NCBI GenBank assembly: GCA_023256475.1
Contig: JAGDXP010000011.1
Coordinates: 1-48,420, forward strand
Length of the DNA stretch: 48,420 nucleotides
Source: Thermoplasmata archaeon
Lineage (GTDB): Archaea; Thermoplasmatota; Thermoplasmata; Thermoplasmatales; GCA-001856825
Direction of reading: 5' to 3'
Shown: positions 15,853-24,860 of the stretch, in pieces
Layout: every line of letters begins with the position of its first letter
Numbering within the stretch: the first letter of the stretch is position 1
Translations under genes and position numbers: made by a program
The notes under the pieces: model-generated
Databases searched by the model: none
The model's input: only the letters and a program-made list of their open reading frames with translations
Told to the model about the DNA's origin: nothing

Positions 15853-16869
15853 ATGGCTTTGAAATCGGTAATAATGGCAGGTGGGTTAGGTACCCGCCTG
15901 CGCCCCTTAACTTATGACTATCCCAAATCTTTAATGCCAGTGGATGGGAGACCATCCATTTTTTACCTTCTGAACAGTCTATCCAAGGTAAGCGACCAAT
16001 TTATTGTAACTACCAGCTACATGTATGAAAAGCTTCTGTATAGACTTACCCATGAACCAATATTTGATGAGTTTAATTTCCTCTTTTCAATAGAGAGGAA
16101 GCCCCTGGGCACTTTCGGAGGAATTAAAAAAATTCAGGACTTTCTTGATTCAACATTTATAGTGGGAAACGCCGATACTGTTTTTGATTTCTCAGTGGAG
16201 CAAATAGTTGATTTTCATAAGAAAAATAGGAATATTATAACCATAGCATTGACTGAAGTGGATAATCCCTCTGAATATGGGGTGGTTAGGCTAGAGAATG
16301 GATTGATAACAGAATTTCAGGAGAAACCCAAGCAGAACCCGATATCAAATATTGCAAATACGGGACTATACGTGATGGAGCCTGAAGTTTTGGACTATTT
16401 TGAAGTTGGACAAATAGTGGATATAGCAAAGGATCTTATTCCTAAGGTTAAGGAAGAAAATAAAAGAATAGGGGGAATCCTAACGAAAGGCACATGGATC
16501 GATATTGGAAGACCACTAGATCTTATTAAGGCAAATCTTCATATTGCAAAAACCTGGAATGCTCGTAGATTGATTGATTTCGAATCGGCTTTCTACCATG
16601 GTAATGTAAAGGTAGACCATACCAGTAATATAAAGAATTCATATCTGTATGATAATGTGGAAGTTGGGAAAAATTGCAGGATTGAGAATTCTCTTATCTT
16701 AAATGATACCAAGCTTAATGATCATTGCGATATTTACAACTCCATAGTAGGATTCGAGTCGGAAATTCTCGAAGGAAGCGAGGTTTATGATTCTGTTATA
16801 GGAAGCAAGGTCATTTTTAAAGGGAACTTGAGAAATTCTATAAATTCGAGAAGAGTAGAAGATATATAA
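15853..16869 (+). CDS. Sugar-1-phosphate nucleotidyltransferase
   Basis: This enzyme joins a sugar-1-phosphate to an NTP to make an NDP-sugar. The signature MAGGLGTRLRPLT lies at the start, followed by YPKSLMPVDGRP with the catalytic Lys region. VGNADTVF fits the metal-binding Asp site and GTWIDIGRPLDL the sugar-binding part. Residues 235-338 form a left-handed beta helix of hexapeptide-like repeats. At 338 residues it matches the mannose-1-phosphate guanylyltransferase / glucose-1-phosphate group, but the substrate cannot be told. ATG 15853 is used rather than GTG 15850. It is likely co-transcribed with ftsZ and overlaps the convergent gene at its 3' end. Confidence 0.88.
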   Translation: MALKSVIMAGGLGTRLRPLTYDYPKSLMPVDGRPSIFYLLNSLSKVSDQFIVTTSYMYEKLLYRLTHEPIFDEFNFLFSIERKPLGTFGGIKKIQDFLDSTFIVGNADTVFDFSVEQIVDFHKKNRNIITIALTEVDNPSEYGVVRLENGLITEFQEKPKQNPISNIANTGLYVMEPEVLDYFEVGQIVDIAKDLIPKVKEENKRIGGILTKGTWIDIGRPLDLIKANLHIAKTWNARRLIDFESAFYHGNVKVDHTSNIKNSYLYDNVEVGKNCRIENSLILNDTKLNDHCDIYNSIVGFESEILEGSEVYDSVIGSKVIFKGNLRNSINSRRVEDI

Positions 16870-17269
16870 TCATAAAAATTATTATAATTGCAATCATCAG
16901 ATAAAGAATCCTCTTGTCCATATTTTTGCCGAAAATGATAGGTATTGGACCTATCAAAAGGAAACCGCCAAATGATGAATCAGACTTCCTCTTTATTTCA
17001 TTATCATCATAAATTATGGCCTCACTTTCATAAGTTGGAATACCATAATTATTGGGATTCTGACCTCCGTAAAACATTAAAAACGGGAGTATGAACATCA
17101 TTAATATGAATATCAGCGGGATAAGGGCTACAGGACTTGTTGAATAAAATATTGGAAAGATTAAGAAAAATGCTGCTTTTCCATAACCAGCCAGTATTAT
17201 TATTATCTCTGATAGAAAGAATAATATTAGAAATATTAAGAACCAGGTCATAAAGCTATTGAGCTTCAT
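16838..17269 (-). CDS. DUF131 (TIGR00304-type) membrane protein
   Basis: The protein has two N-terminal membrane segments (about 6-30 and 35-65), a polar middle, then FGGFLLIGPIPIIFG, which is the DUF131 signature, and a last membrane segment (about 115-138). The function of this archaeal family is unknown. ATG 17269 follows GAGGT and overlaps the stop of the zinc-ribbon gene by ATGA; the frame would extend to a weak TTG at 17284. The last 32 bases overlap the convergent nucleotidyltransferase gene. Confidence 0.8.
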   Translation of the reverse strand: MKLNSFMTWFLIFLILFFLSEIIIILAGYGKAAFFLIFPIFYSTSPVALIPLIFILMMFILPFLMFYGGQNPNNYGIPTYESEAIIYDDNEIKRKSDSSFGGFLLIGPIPIIFGKNMDKRILYLMIAIIIIFMIIYLLLFSNL

Positions 17270-17661
17270 AAAACCTCGCCACAATTTGGACAGAATATGT
17301 TATTGCCATATACCTTTGCTCCGCACCTCTTGCATATTCTATAATTCACTTTCTCTTCCCTAAAATTGATGCTTAGTTGCGAACTTCTCATGTCCATTAT
17401 TAATTTATCTGAACAGTCCTTTGCACCTATGAAGTCCTTGCGATCATACATTGATTTGCAATTTCTCAACTCAAATTCATATTTATCTGTTTGAATTCCA
17501 TTCTTACTTAGAAATACTATTATACCTTCCGCCGTGTTAATTCTATTGAAGGCTTCGTTTTCCGTATCCCTGTTGAAATCGTGTTGTCTCATCAGAATCA
17601 TGTATAGAATCACAATAATTAGAAAGATAGAAGCAAAAATGAAATAGTAATAAACTGGCAT
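17266..17661 (-). CDS. Membrane-anchored zinc-ribbon protein
   Basis: At 131 residues it has one N-terminal membrane segment (about 3-24), a helical middle, and a C-terminal zinc ribbon: CKRCGAKVYGNNIFCPNCG, a Cys-x2-Cys...Cys-x2-Cys site. The stop of the coiled-coil gene is directly followed by this ATG (TAAATG), and this stop overlaps the next start, so the three genes form one unit. The function is unknown; a membrane-bound adaptor or protein-protein role would fit such a layout. Confidence 0.75.
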   Translation of the reverse strand: MPVYYYFIFASIFLIIVILYMILMRQHDFNRDTENEAFNRINTAEGIIVFLSKNGIQTDKYEFELRNCKSMYDRKDFIGAKDCSDKLIMDMRSSQLSINFREEKVNYRICKRCGAKVYGNNIFCPNCGEVL

Positions 17662-18558
17662 TTACAGGAATCCTGCTTTTTGCAGGATCAATATGTCCTC
17701 TGTTGTGAGGACTTCACCTTTCTTAAACCTCTCAAATATTTCTTCGGCTTTCTGTTTTGTCTCGGATTCCTTCTCTCTCCTCTTTTCCTTGGACTGTTTC
17801 TGCTTCATGGAGATAATTCTCTTCTCTAACTCCTTGAGGAAATTTTGAAGTTCGTGGAAGTTCTTGTTGACCTCGGAGAACTCCCTTTCCAATTGCCCGT
17901 ATTTTTCACCCAGCTGATCCAATTTCTCTCGAGTAACTATTATTTTATCAAATAATTCTGTTTGCTGCCCTATAATAACCTTCAGTTCTTCCCCTTTCTT
18001 CTTTATCTCTTCCATTATCTGTGCTCTTTGAGCTTCTATATCTTTTATTTCTCTTTCTAACCTCTGATAATTTTCATCAGACTGAGCCACCTGCTGAAGC
18101 TCTGCTTCATATTTCTGTATTAAATTGTGTAACTTCTTTATCTCTTCCACCAATTTTTTCTCATCCTTCTTATCCAGTATGGTTGTTTGCTGCTTTCTTT
18201 CCTTTTCCTCCAGCTCCCTCTTGAGTTTTTTAATATCAACTCTGGCCTCGTGACTTGATTGTATACTTCTCCTCAATTGTTTCAATTCTTCTCTCTTAGC
18301 CTTCAGATTCTTGAAAAGCTCCTCCTTCTTTGATTTCAGTTCCTCAAATTCCTTTTCAAGTGTCTCCCTAGATTCTGCAAGGGATGATTTTTTATCCTTA
18401 TAACCTCTCAATTCCTGTATGTATTTTTCCCTTTCATCCAAAATTTTATCAATCTCTTCCTTCAGCTGTTCTTTCTTTAACTTCAATTCATTGAAAGTTT
18501 TCATTAATTCTTCCCTTTGCTTTTCAAGCTTTCCAAGATCAGCTAACCCCTCAGTCAT
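17662..18558 (-). CDS. Long coiled-coil protein (COG1340-like)
   Basis: Nearly the whole 298-residue product is a charged coiled coil with Leu, Glu, Lys and Gln in heptads (about 5-265), ending in a short globular part, FKKGEVLTTEDILILQKAGF. This is the pattern of the archaeal COG1340 family, whose role is unknown though links to ribosome or RNA-bound complexes and phosphoserine phosphatase neighbours have been suggested. ATG 18558 is preferred over the GTG 9 bases upstream. A TATA-like ATTAAATTTT near 18590 gives a transcript start about 8 bases before it. It is the first gene of a three-gene operon. Confidence 0.75.
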   Translation of the reverse strand: MTEGLADLGKLEKQREELMKTFNELKLKKEQLKEEIDKILDEREKYIQELRGYKDKKSSLAESRETLEKEFEELKSKKEELFKNLKAKREELKQLRRSIQSSHEARVDIKKLKRELEEKERKQQTTILDKKDEKKLVEEIKKLHNLIQKYEAELQQVAQSDENYQRLEREIKDIEAQRAQIMEEIKKKGEELKVIIGQQTELFDKIIVTREKLDQLGEKYGQLEREFSEVNKNFHELQNFLKELEKRIISMKQKQSKEKRREKESETKQKAEEIFERFKKGEVLTTEDILILQKAGFL

Positions 18559-18637
18559 CAGAACCACGATTCCCTACTGTATGACTTTTAAAATTTAATA
18601 CTTTTCAAAAAGAAATGGAAAATTAAAGTGTATAGGA

Positions 18638-19906
18638 TTAAAATAGCCTAATATATTCATAGGCCTTATGATCCCCGTAGCAGTATTTGACCTTATTGAA
18701 CTGACTTTTTAGTTCCTTGACCTCGTCTTTCACATCTTTTCCCTTCAATGCCTTATCTATGAGCTCTGCTATGTAAACCATTTCATTCTTTCCCATTCCC
18801 AACCTGGTGACTTCCTGCGTTCCAATCCTTATTCCTGATGGATCCTGTGATTTTTTATTGGAATCTCCAGGGATCATGTTCTTATTTAGGATTATGTTGT
18901 TTGCCTCCAGTTTTTCCGCAACGTATTTACCTCCACCCTTATCCACAACATTGACTAAGATTGTATGGCTCTTGGTAAATCCATTCCTTTCTGCAAGCAC
19001 CTTGAACCCTAATTCATGTAATGACTGTGCTAGTTTCTGGGCATTCTGTATTATATTTTCAGCATAAGCTTCTCCAAATTCAAGCATTTCTGCTGTGGTG
19101 ACCCCCAGAGCAGCAACATTTCCCAAGTGGTGGTTGGATAGAACCCCTGGGAACACGCCTCTTCTAACCAGCTTCCAGTCTTCATCTGAAGTATTTCCTA
19201 AAATAATACCGTGCTGAGGGCCCGGGAATGTCTTATGGGTTGATCCTGTTATGACGTGAGCACCCTCTCTCAGTGGATCCTGGAACCTCTTTCCTGCTAT
19301 AAGCCCCAATACGTGGGCTCCATCATACCACACTTTGCAACTTACCTCATCCATGGCATCTTTCAATTCCCTGATAGGGGCCGGGAATAGAAACACTGAA
19401 AATCCAAATAGGCAGACCTTTGGTTTTTCATTCAAAATCTTCTTCCTTGTCTTGTCAACGTCTATTTCCATAAGTTCTGTATTGAATTCCATGTTGACGG
19501 GCGTCAATCCTCTGAATCCCACAGCTCCAAACTCAGCTGAAGATATGTGAGCCCCAGAATCAAGAGAAGGCGCCATGATTTTATCCCCAGGGGAAGTAAA
19601 AGCAAATATAACCGCCTGATTGGCGTTTGTACCGGATATGGGTCTGACATCAGCCTGCGGGGAATTGAATAATTTTTTTGCCAGCTCCTCCGTTTTTATT
19701 TCTATTTCATCATATATTTTATTGCCCTGATAGTATCTGTGATGAGGCAAACCTTCGGCATATCTGTTATTGAGATCGGTAATAACCATCTCCTTTGCCA
19801 ATGGACTCATAACATTTTCGCTTGCAATCAATGGAATTGATTCCTCAAACCATTGCTGATGTTCCATTGCCTTTTGTCTGATCCATAATGCATCTTCAAT
19901 GGCCAT
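18638..19906 (-). CDS. glyA: Serine hydroxymethyltransferase
   Basis: This PLP enzyme interconverts serine and glycine and supplies one-carbon units to a pterin carrier. It has IPLIASENVMSP near the start, YYQGNKIYDEIE (Tyr near 60), WYDGAHVLGL (Asp and His that hold PLP), and TGSTHKTFPGPQHG with the PLP-binding Lys near 225. The length of 422 fits the archaeal enzymes. The start is the only good ATG, MAIEDALWIRQ. It is a single gene: the coiled-coil gene lies downstream on the same strand after 79 bp and the MFS gene 33 bp upstream. Confidence 0.96.
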   Translation of the reverse strand: MAIEDALWIRQKAMEHQQWFEESIPLIASENVMSPLAKEMVITDLNNRYAEGLPHHRYYQGNKIYDEIEIKTEELAKKLFNSPQADVRPISGTNANQAVIFAFTSPGDKIMAPSLDSGAHISSAEFGAVGFRGLTPVNMEFNTELMEIDVDKTRKKILNEKPKVCLFGFSVFLFPAPIRELKDAMDEVSCKVWYDGAHVLGLIAGKRFQDPLREGAHVITGSTHKTFPGPQHGIILGNTSDEDWKLVRRGVFPGVLSNHHLGNVAALGVTTAEMLEFGEAYAENIIQNAQKLAQSLHELGFKVLAERNGFTKSHTILVNVVDKGGGKYVAEKLEANNIILNKNMIPGDSNKKSQDPSGIRIGTQEVTRLGMGKNEMVYIAELIDKALKGKDVKDEVKELKSQFNKVKYCYGDHKAYEYIRLF

Positions 19907-19939
19907 ATATGGAAGTAATTTGAAGAATTTAATGATTTT

Positions 19940-21184
19940 CTAAGCATGTGTAGAAGATTCCTTTTGTGCAGCATCATTCAAATATTTACGATATGGTAAA
20001 GTTAGTGCAAAATATGCTAAACCAACCAATGCCATCATCATGGAAACTGAAAACCAGAAAATGTTTGGAACGTTTATAAATATACCTAAAATCCATAATC
20101 CGAATACGGATCCTAGAAAATTTCCGATGCTGGTAGCCATATTATAGAATCCGATATATGACCCTCTAGTCTCTTCCTTTGCTATGGATGTAATGATGGT
20201 TTCAGTGGTAGGAGATACAAAATCTTCGCCTATGGTGAGCATTCCCATTATGAACATGTAACCTATAAAACCCTCAAGGTATGCAATCATGAAATATGAG
20301 ACTGCATAAATCATGGAACCTAATGCTCTCCAATGTAAATATGTGAGCCTGTTTGAGATTAGTTTATAGATAGGATACTGGAATAGTACCACTAATAAAC
20401 CATTCAGTGAATATATGAAACCTAGTTCCAATAAGGATATGCCCTTAAACCCAAAAATGTAGATTGTAAAAGTTGTTCCTCTTTGCCTCAATAGGAAATT
20501 GAACAGTATTCCGACAAGTGCAAATAAAATTAGGAACTTCTCTTTGAATATCAATTTATTTATTCCCCTAATCGTAAGTTGCGTTTTTATGGAGTGTGTT
20601 TCCCTAACAAACAACAATATCAGCAATTCCACTATTGTAAGCACTGATGTTATGATAAAAATGTACCCCAGATTAATTGAGCCCATAAATGCTCCTACTA
20701 TGGGTCCTATGGCAGCTCCCGTATTTACCAGCAGTCTTACGATAGTATAAGCTGTCAACCTTTCAGATGCCTTCGTTATATCCGCTATTGTAGCCTGTAT
20801 AGCAGGAAACTGCAATGCGTTAAAGAATATGGTAGAATACCATAGAATAATGATATAGATCACTTCAATCTTGTAAAATACACCAATTCCAAGCAGGAGA
20901 TACAATAAGGCGACTGGTATAGGAATGTATATTAGAAATTTTCTTCTTCCAATTTTATCTGTCCATATGCCAGAATAGTATTGTACAAGAGCCATTATGA
21001 GTGTGGCAAATCCTGAATATAGGCCTATTTCCAACAGACTCAGCTTATAGATTTGAAATAAAATTATGGGTAAAAATAGGAAGGAGGAGGTTCTTCCCAG
21101 TGCTCTTATAAATCTAGAACTTCCCAATAAATAAATACGCCTGTCTAAATTCCTTTCTTCCTCTGCGTTAGTTTTCATCTTCAC
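19940..21184 (-). CDS. Major facilitator superfamily transporter
   Basis: The 414-residue product has about 12 hydrophobic segments. The loop between segments 2 and 3 carries SGIWTDKIGRRKFLIYI, which is the MFS motif A pattern (GxxxDxxGRR). A second related site, VLFQYPIYKLISNRL, stands in the other half. The substrate cannot be told; drug or sugar efflux proteins have this layout. The start overlaps the stop of the upstream LOG-like gene (ATGA). Confidence 0.85.
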   Translation of the reverse strand: MKMKTNAEEERNLDRRIYLLGSSRFIRALGRTSSFLFLPIILFQIYKLSLLEIGLYSGFATLIMALVQYYSGIWTDKIGRRKFLIYIPIPVALLYLLLGIGVFYKIEVIYIIILWYSTIFFNALQFPAIQATIADITKASERLTAYTIVRLLVNTGAAIGPIVGAFMGSINLGYIFIITSVLTIVELLILLFVRETHSIKTQLTIRGINKLIFKEKFLILFALVGILFNFLLRQRGTTFTIYIFGFKGISLLELGFIYSLNGLLVVLFQYPIYKLISNRLTYLHWRALGSMIYAVSYFMIAYLEGFIGYMFIMGMLTIGEDFVSPTTETIITSIAKEETRGSYIGFYNMATSIGNFLGSVFGLWILGIFINVPNIFWFSVSMMMALVGLAYFALTLPYRKYLNDAAQKESSTHA

Positions 21185-21669
21185 TGTTTATTGGATTCCA
21201 TCCGCCTGAAATACTCATCTACCTCAAAGACCGCCTTTTCTGCAGAATCGACTCTGATCATTCTCCCCTCATTTGGCTTCTTTGGTTCTGCACATATTTC
21301 CCCTATTGCAATTACAGTTTTCCCCTCTGCCAGTGCAAAGGATGCTTCAGACAGAGTTCCCATTGATCCATCAATGGCCACTACTACTTCTCCTGCCCTT
21401 ACAACCAAGAAATTTCTCGCGAATCCCATTCCGGTTGGAATTTTCGCCGACAGATAACTGTTTCCATCTACATGGGAATTTCCTGGAAGTATTCCTATCA
21501 CCAAACCACCGGCTTCTTTTGCTCCCCTGGAAACGCATTCCATTACACCGCCAAGTCCGCCATTGAAAATTATGTAACCTCTGGAGGCTAAAAGATATCC
21601 AAGTCTTCTTGCAGTTGAACAAATTGATTCGTCGACTACACTGCCCCCTATTACTGATACCTGATGCAT
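21181..21669 (-). CDS. TIGR00725 / LOG-family-like Rossmann protein
   Basis: At 162 residues this is a small Rossmann protein: VIGGSVVDESICSTARRLG, then IIFNGGLGGVMECVSRGA, the GGxGGxMExxxRGA motif of TIGR00725 and related LOG/molybdenum cofactor carrier proteins, and VVAIDGSMGTLSEASFAL in place of the PGGxGTxxE motif of LOG phosphoribohydrolases. The changes in that motif mean nucleotide hydrolysis should not be assumed. It is the first gene of a pair with the MFS transporter, overlapping by ATGA. Confidence 0.8.
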   Translation of the reverse strand: MHQVSVIGGSVVDESICSTARRLGYLLASRGYIIFNGGLGGVMECVSRGAKEAGGLVIGILPGNSHVDGNSYLSAKIPTGMGFARNFLVVRAGEVVVAIDGSMGTLSEASFALAEGKTVIAIGEICAEPKKPNEGRMIRVDSAEKAVFEVDEYFRRMESNKQ

Positions 21670-21697
21670 CTGAGGTAATTAACAAATAGATTAAAAA

Positions 21698-22438
21698 TTA
21701 TCCGTAAATAGGTGGTTCGTTATCTTTACCAGACTTTGGAAGCTGCATTTTTGCGTATTGGTCCATAATCTTCTTAATTTCTTCATTTAGTCTATTTACA
21801 GATTCCTCGAGGATCTCCACATTTACCTTTAAATCATATATATCGTTTAGAACATTGATTATTGAAAGTACTGCTGCTGGATCCTGCAGGGTTATTGAAG
21901 CTGGAGCCATTACCGATACAGGATTTAGCCTTTTACCTATGGAAACATTAATAACTGCACCACCCAGCCCACCTATAATGGCAGATTCAGCGCTCTTTAA
22001 ACCTTTCTTCAAAAATTTATCAATGTTATTTTCTTCAGCCGCTACGTAAACAGTCCTGTCATCGGGATACCCCTTAACAGGTATACCTTCAACCACCACC
22101 ACTTCCCTGGCATTTTTGGATTCAAGCCAGTCTACCAGAACCGAAGAAACCTCATGAAGACCCATTGGATCCACCGGAACATCGCATGTAACCAGGAGGA
22201 GGTCCCCTGCTTCATTGGAATACAGCCTGAAGGGAGATCTCATTTTTTTACCCACAAAGACTGTAACTGGCGGAATATATCGTGATCTGATTTGTGCGAT
22301 CTGGTGCATGTTAAGTGATTCTATAATGTATGAAGAAGTCAGTAAGCCCAAAGATGTTTCCTCTACAAATCCTAGGATTACTAGAGGGCTGTTAAGTTCC
22401 TTTTTAACCAGTTCGATCATTTCTGTTCTGTAATCCAT
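21698..22438 (-). CDS. PAC2 family protein (proteasome assembly chaperone-like)
   Basis: This 246-residue PAC2-fold protein has LVILGFVEETSLGLLTSSYII at the start, LLLVTCDVPVDPMG in the middle, VVVVEGIPVKGYPDD, and GGLGGAVINVSIG. The C-terminal 45 residues form a helical, charged segment (LKVNVEILEESVNRLNEEIKK). Eukaryotic PAC2 helps proteasome assembly; archaeal members are related by fold and their job is not settled. It is probably its own unit, 29 bp upstream of the LOG-like gene in the same direction. Confidence 0.8.
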   Translation of the reverse strand: MDYRTEMIELVKKELNSPLVILGFVEETSLGLLTSSYIIESLNMHQIAQIRSRYIPPVTVFVGKKMRSPFRLYSNEAGDLLLVTCDVPVDPMGLHEVSSVLVDWLESKNAREVVVVEGIPVKGYPDDRTVYVAAEENNIDKFLKKGLKSAESAIIGGLGGAVINVSIGKRLNPVSVMAPASITLQDPAAVLSIINVLNDIYDLKVNVEILEESVNRLNEEIKKIMDQYAKMQLPKSGKDNEPPIYG

Positions 22439-22621
22439 AGTTATGTAGGGAATCTAAGAATAATAAACTTCCGATTTCAGCAACCTTAAATTATTTAGTT
22501 CATTTGTGATTTTAATTAAAAATTGGTAAATATTCTAAATTGAGTTTACAATCTAAATATAATGCATCAAATAAACTTCATTAAATAAATACCTTAAAAT
22601 AATATCTATTTGGGTGGATCT

Positions 22622-23938
22622 ATGAAGTTTAGCAACGCTAAAGAAAATTTACTGGCCAATTTATTGTTTATCATAATTATGATAGCCATATCCCCAATAA
22701 TTCCAGGGGTCTCTTGGTTCAGACTAGGGGACTTCACTCTGCCCACTGTCAACTTTTATCATGTCATAATGCTTGCATTGGCATATTCTCTAATCTTGGG
22801 TACCTTCTTTATACTTAACCCTAATGGAAAACTGACCAAATACGCAGCCATACTCAATATTCCATTTCTTATAATTGATATTCTTGGTTTGGCGACCTTC
22901 TACAACCCGTCGCTCCTAACTATTAATGCAGTATTGCAGACGATTAGAGATGTAATCGCCCTAATATTCGCATTATTGCTGGGCCTCTATCTAATATATT
23001 ATCCCATAAAGAGGAGGACAGAATTTCGTCAAAACTATGGATCCATTGTACTTCTCCTCTTGGCCGTATGGTCAAGCATCATTGCCGGTATCCTTGGAAT
23101 GATGTATGAGTTCGGAGTTCTTTACGGCTTTTCATCTATACCATTCTTCAACAATTACGTAAATTACCTTGGTGGAACCAGTGTGGTATTACCTAACTTA
23201 CTGACATCCCATAGCCATGAGATGCTTCCTGCTGTAATGGGGGGTATTGTGGGCCTTTCGGCATTGGCCCTGGGATATTCAAAGCTTGACGGTAGATTAA
23301 GAATCGTGGCCAATTTAGGCATGCTTTTATCATCAATTGGTATCGTTTCTATGACCATCATATACATAATTTCCAGCCTATGGACATATTCCATACCAAC
23401 ATTATTCTCCTTCGGACCTGGGGATATGAACGGTTTAGCATTTGACGATTCTCAAACGGGTATTGTAGGATGGGGGGCCCTTATTCTAGGAGTTTCATTG
23501 TTCTATTTAAGGGGCCAGGGTGGCTTTTCGAAGATCAGGAATCTTGAAATCTTTACGTGGATTGGAGCTATGGCTTCTATGATAGGGATTGGCTACGTGA
23601 TAGAATTCAATGAATCGTTCTATGGGTTCGGAAACCCAGGATCTCCGCCTTCCGGAGGACCTGGTTACATGTATGACCTGGCATTCACAGATGGGCATCT
23701 GATTCTGACATTCTTCATTCTTGTAATTCTCGCTTCGTTTTTTGCCATATTGGCAATAATCGGAAAGGAGAATGTCAAAATAGGGAAGCTTCTGTATTAT
23801 ACAATTTCTGCCGGGATCATAATTGGAATTGAAGGATTGCTGGTTTATACAATGACTACCTTCTGGCAGATAGAGGCAATTGGAGTCATAATAATGCTTT
23901 TTGGTGCGGCGTGGCTAGTAATTGAAAATGCTGGATAA
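22622..23938 (+). CDS. Polytopic membrane protein with conserved-looking histidines
   Basis: The 438-residue product is nearly all membrane: about 11-12 hydrophobic segments. Histidines sit in or at the edges of segments: VNFYHVIM (His47), TSHSHEMLPAVMGGIVGL (His197, His199) and FTDGHLILTFFIL (His359). The second motif recalls the His-rich segment of heme-copper oxidase or NorB-like subunits, but the full copper-binding set is not seen. I would call it a possible heme-binding oxidase-like protein, not more. ATG 22622 is used with GGTGG upstream; the frame extends to a TTG at 22610. A TATA-like TTAAATAAATAC lies near 22583-22594. There is no partner subunit nearby. Confidence 0.65.
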   Translation: MKFSNAKENLLANLLFIIIMIAISPIIPGVSWFRLGDFTLPTVNFYHVIMLALAYSLILGTFFILNPNGKLTKYAAILNIPFLIIDILGLATFYNPSLLTINAVLQTIRDVIALIFALLLGLYLIYYPIKRRTEFRQNYGSIVLLLLAVWSSIIAGILGMMYEFGVLYGFSSIPFFNNYVNYLGGTSVVLPNLLTSHSHEMLPAVMGGIVGLSALALGYSKLDGRLRIVANLGMLLSSIGIVSMTIIYIISSLWTYSIPTLFSFGPGDMNGLAFDDSQTGIVGWGALILGVSLFYLRGQGGFSKIRNLEIFTWIGAMASMIGIGYVIEFNESFYGFGNPGSPPSGGPGYMYDLAFTDGHLILTFFILVILASFFAILAIIGKENVKIGKLLYYTISAGIIIGIEGLLVYTMTTFWQIEAIGVIIMLFGAAWLVIENAG

Positions 23939-23959
23939 TTCCCGTCAAATTTTTTATAA

Positions 23960-24253
23960 TTAATTTTTTTGTGCTGTCAATTTGCGATACTCTTCATCTA
24001 AAACTTCAAATACCTTCCCCATTCTTCTTAATGTCCTTTTCAGGGCTGCCTGTGGCTTCCCCTGCTTAACCTCAATATAAATTTTCGGATTTGAAAGATA
24101 TGGGTGTTCCATGTAATATCTTGCATTTTTTACCATTTCATCGTTTAAAAGCTCTTCCATTAAAGGCCTAAGTATTGTGTTGTCTGAGTTTAAAACCTCA
24201 TAAATTATGAAATCCTTACCCTTATCCACTACCTTGAATTCTATCTCTTTCAT
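23960..24253 (-). CDS. rpoL: RNA polymerase subunit L (Rpo11)
   Basis: It dimerises with subunit D in the polymerase core. The pattern is that of the RPB11/alpha dimerisation domain: NTILRPLMEELLNDEMVKNA, YYMEHPYLSNPKIYIEV and a C-terminal helix from AALKRTLRRM. Of the three in-frame ATGs (24289, 24271, 24253) the last gives the usual N-terminus MKEIEFKVV and 97 residues, the family size; the others would run into the end of nadM. It follows nadM by about 20 bp on the same strand. Confidence 0.9.
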   Translation of the reverse strand: MKEIEFKVVDKGKDFIIYEVLNSDNTILRPLMEELLNDEMVKNARYYMEHPYLSNPKIYIEVKQGKPQAALKRTLRRMGKVFEVLDEEYRKLTAQKN

Positions 24254-24272
24254 TCCGTTCCCATAACCCATA

Positions 24273-24791
24273 TTACTTAATAATCTCATCGGTTTTTGAA
24301 AGGTCCCTTATTCTGTTTTCTCCATCTATCTCCAATATCACTCTATATGTACCGTTCGGGACCAGGTCTTTCCAAGGTTCGTTGGCAATTATTCTTTTCC
24401 TGATTTCTCTTCCAGAATACAATTCTCTATTGTGCATTTCAGGCTCTATTACCTTCTTACCGGCCTCCATGAACAATCTCTTAACCAGAGGATTGCCCGA
24501 TATTGCTACATCAAATGGTGGAGCCAGAGAGGTTATGTGAGAAACCCATAGACTGTTCCTGTATATATCCTCAATTGGGACTAGATAGTAATCGTGGATC
24601 CCTGCTTCCTCCAGAGATTTCTGGATCATATAATGCCTCTCTCCGGCAGTGAATGGATTAACTAGTGTGTGAGATTCCTGGGCGCTCCCTATACCTATGA
24701 TTATCGACCCATATTCTCTCACTATCCTATTCACCAACCACAGATGACCATTATGGAACGGTTGAAATCTGCCAATAAGCAATGGCCTCAT
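24273..24791 (-). CDS. nadM: Nicotinamide-nucleotide adenylyltransferase
   Basis: It makes NAD+ from NMN and ATP. The nucleotidyltransferase motif is GRFQPFHNGH (His13, His16), followed by IIIGIGSAQESHT, FTAGERHYMI and the second motif SGREIRKRI. At 172 residues it is the size of archaeal NadM. The ATG lies about 26 bp from the centre of a TATA box, so the message is probably leaderless. It is divergent from gatD, with which it shares the TATA region. Confidence 0.96.
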   Translation of the reverse strand: MRPLLIGRFQPFHNGHLWLVNRIVREYGSIIIGIGSAQESHTLVNPFTAGERHYMIQKSLEEAGIHDYYLVPIEDIYRNSLWVSHITSLAPPFDVAISGNPLVKRLFMEAGKKVIEPEMHNRELYSGREIRKRIIANEPWKDLVPNGTYRVILEIDGENRIRDLSKTDEIIK

Positions 24792-24811
24792 AGTTTATGA
24801 TAATCTATGCT

Positions 24812-24821
24812 GAAATATAAG
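24812..24821. promoter_or_regulatory. TATA region shared by nadM and gatD
   Basis: GAAATATAAG on the plus strand reads CTTATATTTC on the minus strand. It is placed 26 bp before the nadM ATG at 24791 and about 45 bp before gatD ATG 24861 (initiation near 24842). Confidence 0.5.
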
Positions 24822-24860
24822 TTTCATTGTACTACCTCCTCAATTTCATTTAATAATAGA

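Noticed and set aside
15428-15955. Long antisense frame over ftsZ
   Set aside because: It is a shadow of a strong gene, with composition typical of the reverse strand and no start signals.
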